From Gonocerus acuteangulatus (taxonomy: Eukaryota; Arthropoda; Insecta; Hemiptera; Coreidae), in contig OX328123.1 of the NCBI GenBank assembly GCA_946811695.1, positions 118,117,602 to 118,181,601 on the forward strand: a DNA stretch of 64,000 nucleotides, read 5' to 3'. Below are positions 49,197 through 61,222 of this stretch, piece by piece. The notes beneath the pieces are model-generated. The model searched no databases. It was not told where the DNA came from and saw nothing but the letters and a program-made list of their open reading frames with translations. The position numbers were made by a program, and so were the translations under genes. The number at the start of each line of letters is the position of its first letter. Position 1 is the first letter of the stretch.

Positions 49197-49660
49197 TATA
49201 TGTGTCCGTTAACACGATACAGGCTAGAGTTTTTGTTTTTTCGCCACGAAACTTAGCATATAGTATTTCCCCATCAAACGATTGATCGAGTTCGTTAACC
49301 AACAAAATCGGTCCATCTGGAGGGGGGGAGATATATATATATTTCAACGAAACTCGGTATTCGTTCTGTTCAACTGAAGAGAAAAATGTGTTGTAAAAAT
49401 AAACTAAATCGGTTGACTAGAAGGGAAGGTTTACTCCGGACTGAAATTAATAATTTCCTTATACCGGTCGTAATTTCTGTTGTATTGTTATGAAACTCTT
49501 TTTACGTCCCGGCTATCTAATAAGAAAGAAGGGTTGTGAAAATGAACTAAATCGGTCTGTTGGAAGAGGAGGGGGGTGTTACTTTGTACTATGTTTGAAT
49601 TGAATTCTTCCGCCAATCGTAGGTTCGCGAAACTCATTAAGATCAATAGATGAGTTGTGA
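48950..49660 (+). repeat. family A, fullest copy
   Basis: Order: aagaggtttcattccttttt, agcactttcatccgaaggaa, tcgatcctacctagtagaca, gttaaaatttg, (TA)n at 49148-49192, gttaacacgatacaggctag, tcgagttcgttaaccaacaa, a G-run, then clauses with aactaaatcggt repeated at about 49403 and 49547. Non-coding, and no clear terminal repeats. Confidence 0.8.
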
Positions 49661-49674
49661 AGCTTTGTGTATTT

Positions 49675-50180
49675 AGTACATAGTGTAGTACCCCGCATAC
49701 ACAAAACTCTGGACAAAAATTAATTACAAAATTAATAATTGAAACAGCTACTCATAAAAGCAAAAGAGCACAACTATTAATGTTTTTATTGTAATTATCT
49801 AAATAAGGCCAACCACTCGTCGAGATGACGAAGAGTCCGCATACTTGTGCGATTTATAGACGACCCCCACCACTAGATTGCCCAATTGGTAGGAGTTATA
49901 GCACTTCATGGCCATCGGGCAAAACAAAATTGAAATGTATTAGTTTTTAAGAATGATATAAGCGTAAAAAGAGGAATATTATGTCATACATATTGATGAG
50001 AAGATTAACTGCCATAGCCACGTTGAGTGCACCGGTTCCCGTAGATCACCGAAGTTAAGCAACGTCGGGCGTGGTCAGTACCTGAATGGGTGACCGACCA
50101 CGTGCTGTTGGCATTAGAAAAGGGTGGCAACCTGTAGATAGCCCGGCGCTAATGGCCAAGATGTAGATGCGCCGTTAAAG

Positions 50181-50238
<58 letters not shown>

Positions 50239-50350
50239 ATCTAAATAGGTTATTTTAAGCAAATTATTCAGGAATGCACTCGACACTACCCAATTCTGAG
50301 GAAATTTCTTAGTTATGCAGCTCCTGAGTGACGGTCTTTTTATTATTATT
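49675..50350 (+). repeat. family D element, split by a 5S-SINE
   Basis: Blocks gtgtagtaccccgcatacac, aaaactctggacaaaaatta, ttgaaacagctactcataaa, [insertion 49806-50234], gacactacccaattctgagg, gttatgcagctcctgagtga and a T-run. Same order as 14480-14706 and 28195-28690. Confidence 0.8.
49806..50234 (+). mobile_element. 5S rRNA-derived SINE with 5' extension, 13-bp TSD
   Basis: Bounded by aattatctaaata at 49793-49805 and 50235-50247. The 5S-like head starts near 50011 (gccatagccacgttgagtgc) with accgaagttaagcaacgtcg and ctgaatgggtgaccgaccac. It is followed by tagaaaagggtggcaacctg, cggcgctaatggccaagatg, tagatgcgccgtt and about 50 A. About 205 bp of unrelated sequence (aggccaaccactcgtcgaga...) lie between the left duplication and the 5S head. 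Confidence 0.88.
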
Positions 50351-51444
50351 GTAGTGTCATCCTCAAAAACATTCATTAATTATTTTTTTGGACTCAATAG
50401 CTTTATCCATTTTGTATCAACGAAGAATATAGGTAACATATTGTTTATGAATTGTCGATATTCTCGCCAGTACTTCCGAGTTGCTTTTCTACATATTTGG
50501 AAAAGTGTAGTTTTCGTGAAACACTGTTGATCACAACATATTAGCTCAAGCGTGTCAATAAAAATTTGTTCTTTTAAATAACACTGCTAAGATAAATACT
50601 TAACATTAATTAATTAGTTAACATATGTTTCAATTAATAGCCCCAATGATAACATATGTTTTATATTACAAAATAACACATTTACGTTAATGAAGGAATA
50701 TTGATACACTCCACGATTTTTAGACCCCGTTATGACCCAATCAATCCTCAATTATGTTACAGTTATCTGAAATTTCCAAAAACCATTTATGCCATTTCTT
50801 ATGGCTGAATAATAAATAAGTTTATACCTCGTAATCAAATATTTATTTGCTTCCTTAAACCAACTGTTGTCAAATTCGATTGTCAAATGTCAGTCAATAC
50901 CCTCCACTCTCCTTAAAACTCATATGCTTTATACAATGTTGATGAAGATAATTACTTTGATAAAAGACTACCCGTGCTTCCTCACGGCAGATAGGTAGTT
51001 ATTTTATTGCTTTCAATAATGTAGCATCAAAATTAACGCTACTACATAAGATTATTATTATATCACGGTTCCCGTCATACTATAAGTTATTCATCAATGC
51101 ATGAGTAATCAAAGTATGATGTTTCTTGATATTCGGGAGCTCGGACCAGTGTCAAGAAACAGATTATGTAGAGATAACCCGTTATCCCTAGGTTAGCAGT
51201 AACAGCAGTTTAACCAATACCGGTTAAAATTCGTTGTCAATAACAAATTTACGTTAATATTTATGTTTCCACGATGCCATTTGGAAACACCCATTATACT
51301 GGTGAGCATTAGCAAGAAGTGCTCTGACTGGGGATGCTGACGGGTGAGGAGGCTGAGCAAGGGTCCGGGATGTTATTACCTCAGATGGTCCATCACCAGG
51401 TAAAGCGTAAATTCTATGAGGGACAAAATCACAGTTTATTTCTA
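50351..51444. other. unassigned stretch
   Basis: Mostly AT-rich. A G+C-richer patch at 51290-51430 has no motif that I recognise. Confidence 0.5.
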
Positions 51445-51698
51445 GTAATTTAAGGACTGCCATTATAAAATTATATAATGGCAGTAATGGTAGTAATTAA
51501 GGTCTGCCATTATAAAATAATATAATGGCAGTAATGGTAGTAATTTAAGGTCTGCCATTATAAAATAATATAATGGCAGTAATGGTAGTAATTTAAGGTC
51601 TGCCATTATAAAATAATATAATGGCAGTAATGGTAGTAATTTAAGGTCTGCCATTATAAAATAATATAATGGCAGTAATGGTAGTAATTAAGGTCTGC
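51445..51698. repeat. 48-bp tandem repeat with hairpins, five copies
   Basis: Copies begin near 51458, 51505, 51553, 51601 and 51649. Each contains tgccattat and ataatggca, a 9-bp inverted repeat around an AT loop, then gtaatggtagtaatttaagg. The 16-residue periodic minus-strand frame is a by-product of 48 being divisible by three. Confidence 0.95.
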
Positions 51699-52435
51699 GC
51701 AAATAAAAATAATATTATGAAATAGAAGCAGTACGGTAACATCTGACCTGTTTTCGTCCTAGCAAGGCATGCTGCGTAAGCTTGCCTGCTCAAACCAAGT
51801 ACAAATTCAGACCCCTCTAAAAATATTTGAAAATTTGAGTATGCAGAAGTCCTTTCTTAACGAGAGTTTAAGTTCCAAAGGGAGTGTCCATGCAAAATTT
51901 TAAAATTTTCTGTCAAGTCGTTTGGGCTGGGTGATGATAGGTCAGTGAGTGAGTAAGTCTATGAGTGATTACTATCTAAATATATAGTAGATATCTCGTA
52001 CGATTGAAGTGACAGTTCTTCTTGTGGGAATCCGCAACCTCCCTCAGATGTAACCTACATTCCACAATTCCGGAATCAATTCAACATCAAAGGCACGACT
52101 CCCAACATTGTTGAGTTGTGGCAATCTCGAACCTCTCACTAAGCATCCAAATCATTATTACTACCGCTGCTGTTTTCATTTCGACACAATTATTCGTATT
52201 TTTTGGGGTATCTGGAGTAATATTCTGGCTTACAATAAAAATTTCGCAGCAGCTTGAAGTTATTAAATATTTTGAAAATAATTTTTTTGAAGATTTTTAG
52301 ACACCACTTTTAAATCAGTGGAGTCCATTGTGCACAATTAAGAATTCAAACTTTTACATACATATCGAGAATTCAAATTCATCTTTAGAACGGATCTTGT
52401 CCAAGGTATACTATAAAATAAGAATGACATTTTCG

Positions 52436-52440
<5 letters not shown>
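51699..52440. other. unassigned stretch
   Basis: No gene or element recognised. Confidence 0.5.
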
Positions 52441-52496
<56 letters not shown>

Positions 52497-52498
52497 TT
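52441..52498. repeat. (TA)n microsatellite
   Basis: TA array. Just downstream, ggctcttaagtggccggatg (52527) faintly resembles a SINE A head but cannot be extended. Confidence 0.95.
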
Positions 52499-52668
52499 GA
52501 TATTAGATGTATTTATTGGTTTCCTAACGCTAGGGCTCTTAAGTGGCCGGATGTAAGCGACCGATGACCGTAAATGCTAAGGCGTGTGCACTACGTTCTT
52601 ACGGTTCAGGAGGTGGCTTATCTTTCGAAATAAATGTATAAATAGTAATAAGATATGTTTTTGTTAAT

Positions 52669-52700
52669 ATATATATATATATATATATACACATACACAC

Positions 52701-52765
<65 letters not shown>

Positions 52766-52776
52766 TATACACGGTG
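52669..52776. repeat. (TA)n microsatellite
   Basis: TA array with a CACACA interruption. Confidence 0.95.
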
Positions 52777-52819
52777 ATTCAGGTCTAAGTAGCTGAACTC
52801 TAGGGGGTGGTTCTTGACA

Positions 52820-52935
52820 CCATGTCCAACAAAAAGTCCGATTCGCAGGAACTGCGTCATCTTAGCGGGGTTCCGTTCTTATCTCTAGTATTTATGAAGG
52901 CATAGAATAGAAACAGTTATTACTTTGTTTAGATC
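52820..52935 (-). repeat. motif C element terminus
   Basis: Plus-strand text aaaaagtccgattcgcagga, actgcgtcatcttagcgggg, ttccgttcttatctctagta, agaatagaaacagttattac: a good reverse-complement copy. Confidence 0.75.
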
Positions 52936-53109
52936 AATAGCGAAACGCCTATCCAAATGAAATCTCAAACAAACCAGTCTTGAAAGGTCTTGATTTACAA
53001 TCTTACCTGTATGGGTCAGCTATCCCATAAGTCGGGCAGAAGAGCCTCCGCTCAGAGGCATTTCGAAAGCCTTGGGATCTCTCTCTTTGAACGCTACATT
53101 TTTAACAAT

Positions 53110-53797
53110 AAATTGATCTTCTTATTTTACTTAATCTGTTTTATTGTCAAATACATTATCCGACTGTAAGCAATTTAAAAATAACAAGGAATAAAACAGA
53201 CAAAAAGAACCGTTCGAATAAACGAAATCAATTACTTTAAAGTTTTAAGCACTTATTTCTCCGATTGACATCGCCTAATTAAAACTTCCTTTAGAACCTT
53301 TTTTTGTAGAGCATTTAGTAAACTTTCGAATGGTAACCTTCTGCTTCCCAAGATTCTCAACCGTTTTCGAGATATTAAGGAAAGTATACAAAGTTACCAA
53401 AACTTTTTATGTCTGTTAATAAAATATGTTATTTTAACCCTCCCTTAACTCAAAACGTAACAAAAATTTCAACATCCCATGATTCTAAGTACCCAAACCA
53501 AAAACGGTATTCAAAAACTATTTTTCCAGTTTTCTCGAAAACGGTTAAAGCTATCGCCTTGAAAATGGTTTCATTCGTTTTCCTAGCCCAAGAAGCCTAT
53601 AAAACGAGTACTTACAAGCTTATGAACTCAAAAGTGTAAGCGTTATGATTTTTTTTGCGCGAATTTCGCCCCAAACGCCATCTTCCAGTGGGCGGATTCT
53701 GCTGGTTAACGAACTTGACCTTTAAAATTGGAAAACGGATTTTTGTACCAAATTTCATCACAATCGGCCCATCAGGGAAGCCAGAAATGAGCGAACA

Positions 53798-53867
<70 letters not shown>

Positions 53868-54000
53868 AATTTGAACCACCGTTATTTTCGGTCTCTAGGG
53901 GTTCTGAAACGCGAAATTTTCTAGTCGGCACTTCCGGATTGTTTCCTTATAAGCGGGGTTCCTCCCTATGGGGGAGGGAGGAACCACGCTAAAAACTTTA
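53110..54000 (+). repeat. family B, second copy (opposite orientation)
   Basis: Reverse-complement order of 8246-9049: ataaaacagacaaaaagaac, cgattgacatcgcctaatta, cgagatattaaggaaagtat, ccaaaaacggtattcaaaaa, cgcgaatttcgccccaaacg, a (TA)n at 53801-53865, tttcggtctctaggggttct, gggaggaaccacgctaaaaa. High similarity over several hundred bp with the TA tract at the same place. Confidence 0.85.
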
Positions 54001-55683
54001 TAAGAAGTATGGGCCGATTCCGAAGGGGCATGCAGTTGTGTCCAATTTTCTGTTATTTTCACGTAGTCATGCTTTTCATTGAACAAGAAAAGAATTGCTC
54101 ACAAACGGTTTTAGATAATTAAATTTTATTTATGCCTTCATAAAATAGACAAAATTTCCTTGAAAAAAACAGTTATTTAACTCACTAAATCTATTGCATA
54201 TATATATATATATATATTTATTTATTACAAATGAATTAACATAATAAATTGCTTTAATGTTGATTTCAGTCTCTCTCTTGATAATTGTTTACTATTCCAT
54301 TATTTTTAAGAACGACATCTAATTTTAAATATATTTAAAAGATGGTCTTAGCGAAAAGCAAATCGCTTGTGCAGCGATTGTCAAAAATAAATAAAAGCGT
54401 TATGTTAAAAATATTGAAAAATGATGGAGATGGGATCTCCCCCCCCACTTGTGATTAAAAGAAAATGTTTTTTAAAAATAATCATATTTTAAATATTCTT
54501 TTAGTTAAGATTCAATGAATATATATTCAAAGACTACAATTTATTATGCGCCATTTGGGGGAATTAGGAAAATCTATTAATTTTTGTGAACAGTTTTGGG
54601 CATTGTTAAAAAAATCCAGATATTGCCTCTGATATATCACAATTTTTCAAATATAACACACATTTTCATTTTTTTGGAGTATGTAACACAAGTCACAAAA
54701 CTGCTCACCTATTTTGTTTGGTTTACTTATATCCTCCAAGCAGAACCAACATTTCCATAATTTATGTTAATGAAATCTTGTATTGAATGAAAGTAGGAAG
54801 TAAAGAAATGGATTTGAATTCAGTAGATAGTGGAAAGTTCTATTGATTTATGTTTTCTATTCCCCTGAATATCTATAAATATATGCCAATTCCCAAAGTT
54901 CTAAGTGATTCCGTGCACAGACAAACACAAAGCAAACATTGCATTGCTGTTCTCCTGTTACCTCAGCCTCATGTTTCCATAATTTTCTTATCCTTTTGTG
55001 TGGTTTGAAATTCACAGACTACAGGCACCTTATATTTGCAGGCCGTTAAGAGTTAAACAAATATAAAGAACCCAAAAACTCCCGAAAATATTGACTTAGT
55101 CATTTTGAGCTGTAAAATTGAGCCTACAGCGGTGAAAACATTGAAACCCCCGAACTTTTCAGTGTTTTTATAACGTTTGAAGAAGACGACATCTAAATGC
55201 ATATTTCAGGGCACGTCTGATTCCTAAATGTTCGTGCAATACTGCTATACCAAGGCATCCAGAAAGATTCCAGATCAGACATTATTTACAAAGCTTTTTA
55301 TTCAGAAGAAATGAATAAATATTCGTACCCCTTCAAGTTGTTTACAGAATAGATGATGGAGATTGTGCTGTAGTGTCTTCCTGATTTCTAATATTTTCTA
55401 TAAGTAAGTCGGATAATAGTTGAGAAATTACTGATTTTACGTGTTTTTTTTGGTAGGTGTACTTGGTGGGGTAGTTAGGGAAAACCGCCCTTAAAATCTT
55501 CACACTTTTTTTTCTTTTATTATAAGTGGTCCGAAAATTATGAAAAAAATACGCAAGGTACACCTAATCAATAGCTTCAATTCACATTAGTTTCATTTAA
55601 ATATCTAGTACAGTTTCATAGAAAATGACTTTGAAGTTAGGGGTTTCAACCCTTATTCCCTCAAAACGAGTACAGTTTGAGGT
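54001..55683. other. unassigned AT-rich stretch
   Basis: Contains a short (TA)n at 54199-54218. A 73-codon minus-strand frame (55342-55563) is basic, but I recognise no domain. Confidence 0.5.
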
Positions 55684-56290
55684 TTGATAATTGACGAAAA
55701 ATTATTTCTAGGAACTAGAAATAAAATAAATACATCAAAGTCAAGGAGGACGCCAGTGCAGATTTCATATGGAAACACGGTGAGACCCTTTATATGGCCA
55801 GGACCAAGGATTATTGATATCGATACTGAACAAAACTCTTTCCAAGAATTGAATTTAGCAGTCCTAATTGCTTGTACATATTCTCTTTTTTTGTTGAGAT
55901 ATATTTCTCGCCTTTCTTTCCTAAGTGTTTCTTTATTTATTGTTTTCTGGAATAACCGACGGAGTCTATTGGTTTCCTTGCGTAATATTGTTAAATTGTC
56001 ACTCTACCGATGAGCATATTTGTGTGTCTTATTTATTTTTGGAGATTGTGGATATCTACGAAAAGTTTTGTTACAAGTTTTAGCTATTGCTAGAGAAAAT
56101 TTGTCTAATGTTTGTTCAATATTTTTTTCATTTAACGAATCTGAAATATATTTGTCAACATCCATATTATCATCTGGACTAATTCCGAATATGTAACAAA
56201 GATTGTTCCGCAATGATGATAGAAATGCATTCCAATCTGCATTTTTAGTGTTATAAATTAGGTTTTGCTTTGGAAAATAAGGTATATTTG
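55684..56290 (-). pseudogene. R1/I-group LINE fragment, endonuclease-RT linker
   Basis: The minus strand reads NTKNADWNAFLSSLRNNLCY, then LDKFSLAIAKTCNKTFRRYP, a stop at the end of the 56004-56213 frame, and LRKETNRLRRLFQKT, REIYLNKKREYVQAIRTAKF, NSWKEFC, followed in a shifted frame by NNPW and PYK. The spacing of TKNADW, the Lys/Arg-rich R-x-Y...IR-x-AK...SWK-x-FC block and NPWG-x-x-YK is that of the linker between endonuclease and reverse transcriptase in R1/I-group LINEs. No catalytic domain is included. Confidence 0.7.
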
Positions 56291-57106
56291 AATTATCGAT
56301 ATTATATTAATTTGTATGTAAGAAAACAAATTCTTGTAACTAAAATCGAATCTTTTCGAAAAAGCAGCAATTCTTCACTCAATCGGCTGCATGGAAGTAT
56401 CCATGTACTAAACAATAATATCCGAGAAAGTTGAAACATATTAAATGACTCTCATTCGTAATGTAAGACATTATCCAGCCCCCATTGCTTATTAATTTTC
56501 CAATGCACATTATGTGTAACCTATTTCATTATTTTTGTAAAGACTTTTGGACATCCGCCGAAGTTTAACCTTTGCTCAAAGATTATCAGGACTCGTAATC
56601 TTCCTAATTATCTATCACTTACGTATATCTTCCACAAATCACTTAAAACGTGGGAAGAAACCTAAAGTAGCATTGTATCTGCTTCGATATTTATTTTGGT
56701 TATATTGGTGAGTTTTGTTTTATAAAAGGTCAAAATTCACTCCATGTAAATATTAAAAACCATTCTATATATATATAATAATGTTCTTAAATTAACTTCT
56801 TGCGTGTGGAACTTCTAATGCCTAGGGTTTAATATGGAATGTCAGTCACAACCACCTTACCACAAAAGATAATACATTAGCTTATCAAGGGGAACTTTCT
56901 ACAACTGTCAACAAACATAAATCTAGGTAATCGTTAACTATTCCAAACAAACTCAAATATATAAACTCACGTCATAGGCAAAAGCTCAATTAAACTTCAC
57001 TAAATATTTTACATCATCTTGGTGCAACAAATAAATTTACGAATATAATTATTGCACGAATATAATAATTAAATATGTACATATAAATATATAAACACAC
57101 ACACAT

Positions 57107-57109
<3 letters not shown>
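56291..57109. other. unassigned AT-rich stretch
   Basis: No feature recognised. A (TA)n with CA start follows at about 57095-57147. Confidence 0.5.
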
Positions 57110-57153
<44 letters not shown>

Positions 57154-57154
57154 T

Positions 57155-57465
57155 GTATGGGGGGTAAGGTTAGTTCAGTGGTAGAGTGCTCGACTAATAT
57201 GCTGGAGTACCTGAGCTCGAAACTCGAATACACTAAATATTTTATCTTTAAGTGTATTCTTTCAAGGGTTAGATTCGGGACCCCTAGGACTACTCAGCCT
57301 TTAATTAAGTTATTATTGGGTACCTGCATAAGTGAAACTCAGGCAGGCGGGGCAAAAATGTGGGCATGCTGTTCACAATAACTCCCTAGTGTGCCTTATG
57401 GTCAAGAATCAGATTCCTCTACAGTATCTGCCCCTCAGGGCCCTTGTGGCCTGTTTCGGAAATTA
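57155..57465 (+). mobile_element. SINE B (tRNA-derived), plus copy
   Basis: Head gggggtaaggttagttcagt then ggtagagtgctcgactaata, with A box TAGTTCAGTGG and a weak B box (gagctcgaaactc), like class I tRNAs such as Ala. The 3' part, tatggtcaagaatcagattc, ctacagtatctgcccctcag, ggcccttgtggcctgtttcg, is shared with the copy at 58040-58315. It runs into a (TA)n tail at 57466-57502. No LINE-like tail identified. Confidence 0.75.
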
Positions 57466-57467
57466 TT

Positions 57468-57499
<32 letters not shown>

Positions 57500-57502
57500 C
57501 AC

Positions 57503-57924
57503 ACATTGGGAGGTAATAGCAGATTATGCTGCTTCAATAGGCAATAAGCTTTGGATTCTGGAATAGGAGAGAAAATTCCTGACTGCGGTTAAAAAAAATG
57601 CTATCCAATAGCCAAGAAGCTAGAAGGCCAGCTTCCTTCTGGGATGTAATGCCTGAGCGTGGTTCCAAAGGGTGGTTAAAGCGAGTAGGGGGTGGTTTTT
57701 TAGTCAGTCGGAATATCACACTTTGTGGTATGGCCCCATCGTCAAATGAAAGATTTTTTCCCCTACACTAAAATGAATGCATACAAAAACTGAAAATTAA
57801 AAAACATTTTTATTAAGCCAGTTTGAAAAAAGAATACAACAACTAAATAAAATAATGATAAATAAATTATATGAATAAAAATAAAGAAATAAAAAAGAAA
57901 CAAACCATTAATGCTGTCATATTA
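57503..57924. other. unassigned stretch
   Basis: No gene. The 61-codon minus-strand frame here has no motif. Confidence 0.45.
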
Positions 57925-58035
57925 AAAACATTCGTCCTTTAGGAACTGCGTCGTCTTAGCGCGTTTCCGTTCTTTTTCCTAGCGCCACATTAATAGCTTA
58001 GAATAGTAACAGTTATTAGTTTGTTTTGATCAAAA
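57925..58035 (-). repeat. motif C element terminus
   Basis: Plus text cctttaggaactgcgtcgtc, ttagcgcgtttccgttcttt, cttagaatagtaacagttat: reverse-complement motif C. Confidence 0.7.
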
Positions 58036-58039
58036 GAAG

Positions 58040-58315
58040 AAATAAATCAGTCCCGTAACAGGCCACGAGGGCCCAGAAGGAGAGATACTGTAGATGTATC
58101 TTATCCTTGACCATACGACACACTAGACAGATAGCGTGGTCAGTACTATGCTCCGGCCGCCTCATTTTTCTCCTTCCAGGTACCTATTAATTAACTTAAG
58201 GCTGGGTGAGAAAATAAAAATCATTATTGTGTGCACGGGTTTTGAGCCTGGGTCCTCCAGTTCATTATTCGAGTCCTCTACAACTGAGCTAACCTCGCGC
58301 CACAATCAAAACAAA
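58040..58315 (-). mobile_element. SINE B (tRNA-derived), minus copy
   Basis: Minus strand: gcgcgaggttagctcagttg, tagaggactcgaataatgaa, B-box-like ggctcaaaacccg, then tatggtcaaggataagatac, ctacagtatctctccttctg and ggccctcgtggcctgttacg. The A box TAGCTCAGTTG fits the consensus. It lies tail-to-tail with the plus copy about 600 bp away. Confidence 0.75.
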
Positions 58316-58499
58316 TGAAAGAATGGAATACGTAAAATAGTGTAAACATTTAAAATTAATTCTCAAAGAGAAGAGTTGAGAAGCAGATTTAAGAACAGAT
58401 AACTGACAATATCATAAGCGGTAATTGGTTTATTTGCCTTCTTAACTTTCACTCTGGGAAAACATTAGTACAAAGATATGTCTCATTGTATTGCCTTCT

Positions 58500-58960
58500 T
58501 TTACTAAGATACTCATTTTAGTAAAACAATAGATTGTCCGAATGAGTTTACCCCATCGAAAGATACTTTGGAACAGTTTTTATACGAAATTTAGCAAGCT
58601 TCTGAATGGTTACTTTAAACTTTCCACGATTTCCTAAACGTTTTTGAAGTATTTAATCAAATATACAAACAGCCCATAACTGCTCATGTCTCTTAATATT
58701 GATAATTTGTTTTCTCATACGTGCTTAACTTCAAATGTTACCAAAATTTAAATATATTAGTTTTGATGAATTTCAGATATGTACGTATAAAATGTGTCGA
58801 TTGACTCCATCGTTGAAGTGCCCAACCAGAAAATTAGTTGGAAAAACTTGTTTTCATCGAAAACGATTAATGACATTGCCCGGGAAATGGTTTCATTTGA
58901 TTCGCACCTTCAATTACCGCGTAAATTATATAAATATTTACACAACACACACCAGTGGCT
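58500..58960 (+). repeat. family B, third diverged copy
   Basis: Aligns by order with 53260-53620: cgaaatttagcaagcttctg, gaatggttactttaaac, aaacgtttttgaagtattta, ttttcatcgaaaacgattaa, gaaatggtttcatttgattc. No TA tract is included. Confidence 0.6.
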
Positions 58961-59734
58961 TCCATCCAGAATCATCTTAGCCTTAACCGGGAAGTGTAGA
59001 TCCTTTCTTCTACTCTAAAGTAGATTATCAATCAAATGTGTTATGAACACAAAACATAATAAAATGAAATTTCAGGAGGAGAATCTTAAACTAGGTATTG
59101 TCACCAAGACTTATTGTATCAACTCGTAAAACACACTCTCAAGAAGAGACTCTAAGAGTCAAACATGTATGGAAAAAATGTGGGTAGTGACCTTTTACTG
59201 AATTGAAGGAGAAGTCGTAGATTTCACTGTTGTTGTTTTTGGAGTGGGGGACGAAAATTTAAGAAATGTAACGTATAAAAATAGTAAACCAAAAATTGCG
59301 ATTTATTTAATATTCAGCTTTCGTGTGTCGACATAGGGGATAGAATCTAAGCGTCAGGGAATTGCGGCTTTAATATTTATGACATTAGGCAGACGTCAAA
59401 GTGGGAGAGGATGCACACAGGGACTGAACGCTTATACGTAGGGCGTTTGTGAATTATGCATGAAATATGTCTTCTATTAATGGGGACAGCGGTTGATCTA
59501 AACCCTTGAGAACACACAGGGATTGTGTGTTCTGTGGGGGTGTTTAGTCATGAGGGATTTAGGATCCCCGAATTTCGTACAAGATATGTTTCATTTAATG
59601 ATAATGAAAAGATGGAAATTAAATTACTTGAATTTTCATTGCTTTTTAAAAATAAGATTGGTTCAAATTTCTCGTCATGATGTATATACTACGCTCATTT
59701 CTGCCTTTTTTTTACTTTTAATCCAATACAGATT
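58961..59734. other. unassigned stretch
   Basis: No gene recognised. Confidence 0.5.
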
Positions 59735-59830
59735 TCTTCCTGAAGGTCTGACGTTTTTTTCTCCTAGCCGAATCCCAACCATACCTTGTCTTCGTATCAC
59801 ATCAACGGCTAACTATCTCCATCTGCACTA
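59735..59830 (+). mobile_element. PLE terminus fragment
   Basis: gaaggtctgacgtttttttc, tcctagccgaatcccaacca, cttcgtatcacatcaacggc and aactatctccatctgcacta match the right arm and tail of the 28370-28610 insert. Confidence 0.8.
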
Positions 59831-60625
59831 AATTACTCGTGTATCACCTCTCATTTTGGGGTTTGTTCGTTTTGCAAAGGTTTCACCTCATGGAAAAACC
59901 ATATATCAAAAAATAGAAGTAGGCCTTACTCGCCTTAGGATTCGTCATACTACAATAACCCACTCATTTATAATGATTCGAGGGATATAGTTTAAACCGT
60001 ACACCACTTATTGATTGATTACAAAATCTATAAGAAACAGAGAAGACAAGCTCAGCTGTCAAATTCAGTAATCGGTATATTATATCATCTTCCAAACTAC
60101 ATCGAGCTATAAGCTGTTGAAATTTCCAATGTCTATTGTACTCAAAAATCAAATTGAAGTAAATCACATTTAAAGAAATCTCAGAATTATCTTTCCTAAC
60201 TAATATAGCTAAACACCAGCCTGGAATAATGCATTTATACTTAATAAATGAGAACTATATAATAATTGATAAAGATGGGATGAGAGTGCGGTGGGCTGGT
60301 TGAGCCCTTAGGGGCTGCCCAGAGCCGAGCTCTGGACCCAGATCTGGGGCTCTATACTCGCACTCAACGGGTGGCAACCACAACTCTAGGGGTCTTGTAT
60401 AGCGTGTCACAAAAATAATGGTCATCCCTTGGCAGTGATTCTCCAATTCGAGATTGGAAAAAATAACGCCCGTATTAAACCCCGCAAAATTAACCTTAAA
60501 TGTTATTCATATTCGAATCTACGAGACTTGAGGAAGAAAACATTCAACGGCACCATAGGTCAAAATGGCCACTAAGAACGTATACGTGGGCCCTTCCATT
60601 CCTATTGACAAATGTTTGCTAATTT

Positions 60626-60630
<5 letters not shown>
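59831..60630. other. unassigned stretch with a G+C-rich patch
   Basis: The patch 60280-60430 (gtgcggtgggctggttgagc...) stands out in composition. No motif is recognised in any frame. Confidence 0.45.

Positions 60631-60687
<57 letters not shown>
60631..60687. repeat. (TA)n microsatellite
   Basis: Pure TA array. Confidence 0.97.
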
Positions 60688-60689
<2 letters not shown>

Positions 60690-61033
60690 CATGTTCTACT
60701 AACATTCCCTTACGCAAAATTACCTCGCATAAGTTTTTCGAAAAAACATCTTCTAGTATAAAAAATTATAAGTGCATTGGAATAAATCCTAAATCAGAGA
60801 TTATTCTGGGGTCCCTCACAGGGTTTCTTTCCCTCACACTTTCAGGCTTCATTCAAGAAAACCCAATATTTCAACAGGTCCTACATTGGTGACCTAAAGC
60901 TCAATGTGTTTAATCACCTTTAAGTGGATGAAATTGTAATTAAAAAAAAGAAGATTTTTCTTTTGAGCCAAAGTATTTTGTACTTACTTATGTCAAAATT
61001 GTATTATTTTCAGGCTGCCAAAACAGCTAACAG

Positions 61034-61038
<5 letters not shown>

Positions 61039-61084
<46 letters not shown>

Positions 61085-61086
61085 AA

Positions 61087-61160
<74 letters not shown>

Positions 61161-61162
61161 AA

Positions 61163-61222
<60 letters not shown>

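Noticed and set aside
50011..50120. Functional 5S rRNA gene
   Set aside because: The 5S-like part lacks an intact 3' end, runs into a SINE body and poly(A), and has a TSD.
51160..51185. Text resembling a homing-endonuclease site (gataacccgttatcccta)
   Set aside because: Only about ten bases match and it is a simple short inverted repeat; likely chance.
51463..51654. Periodic 16-residue peptide on the minus strand
   Set aside because: By-product of the 48-bp tandem repeat.
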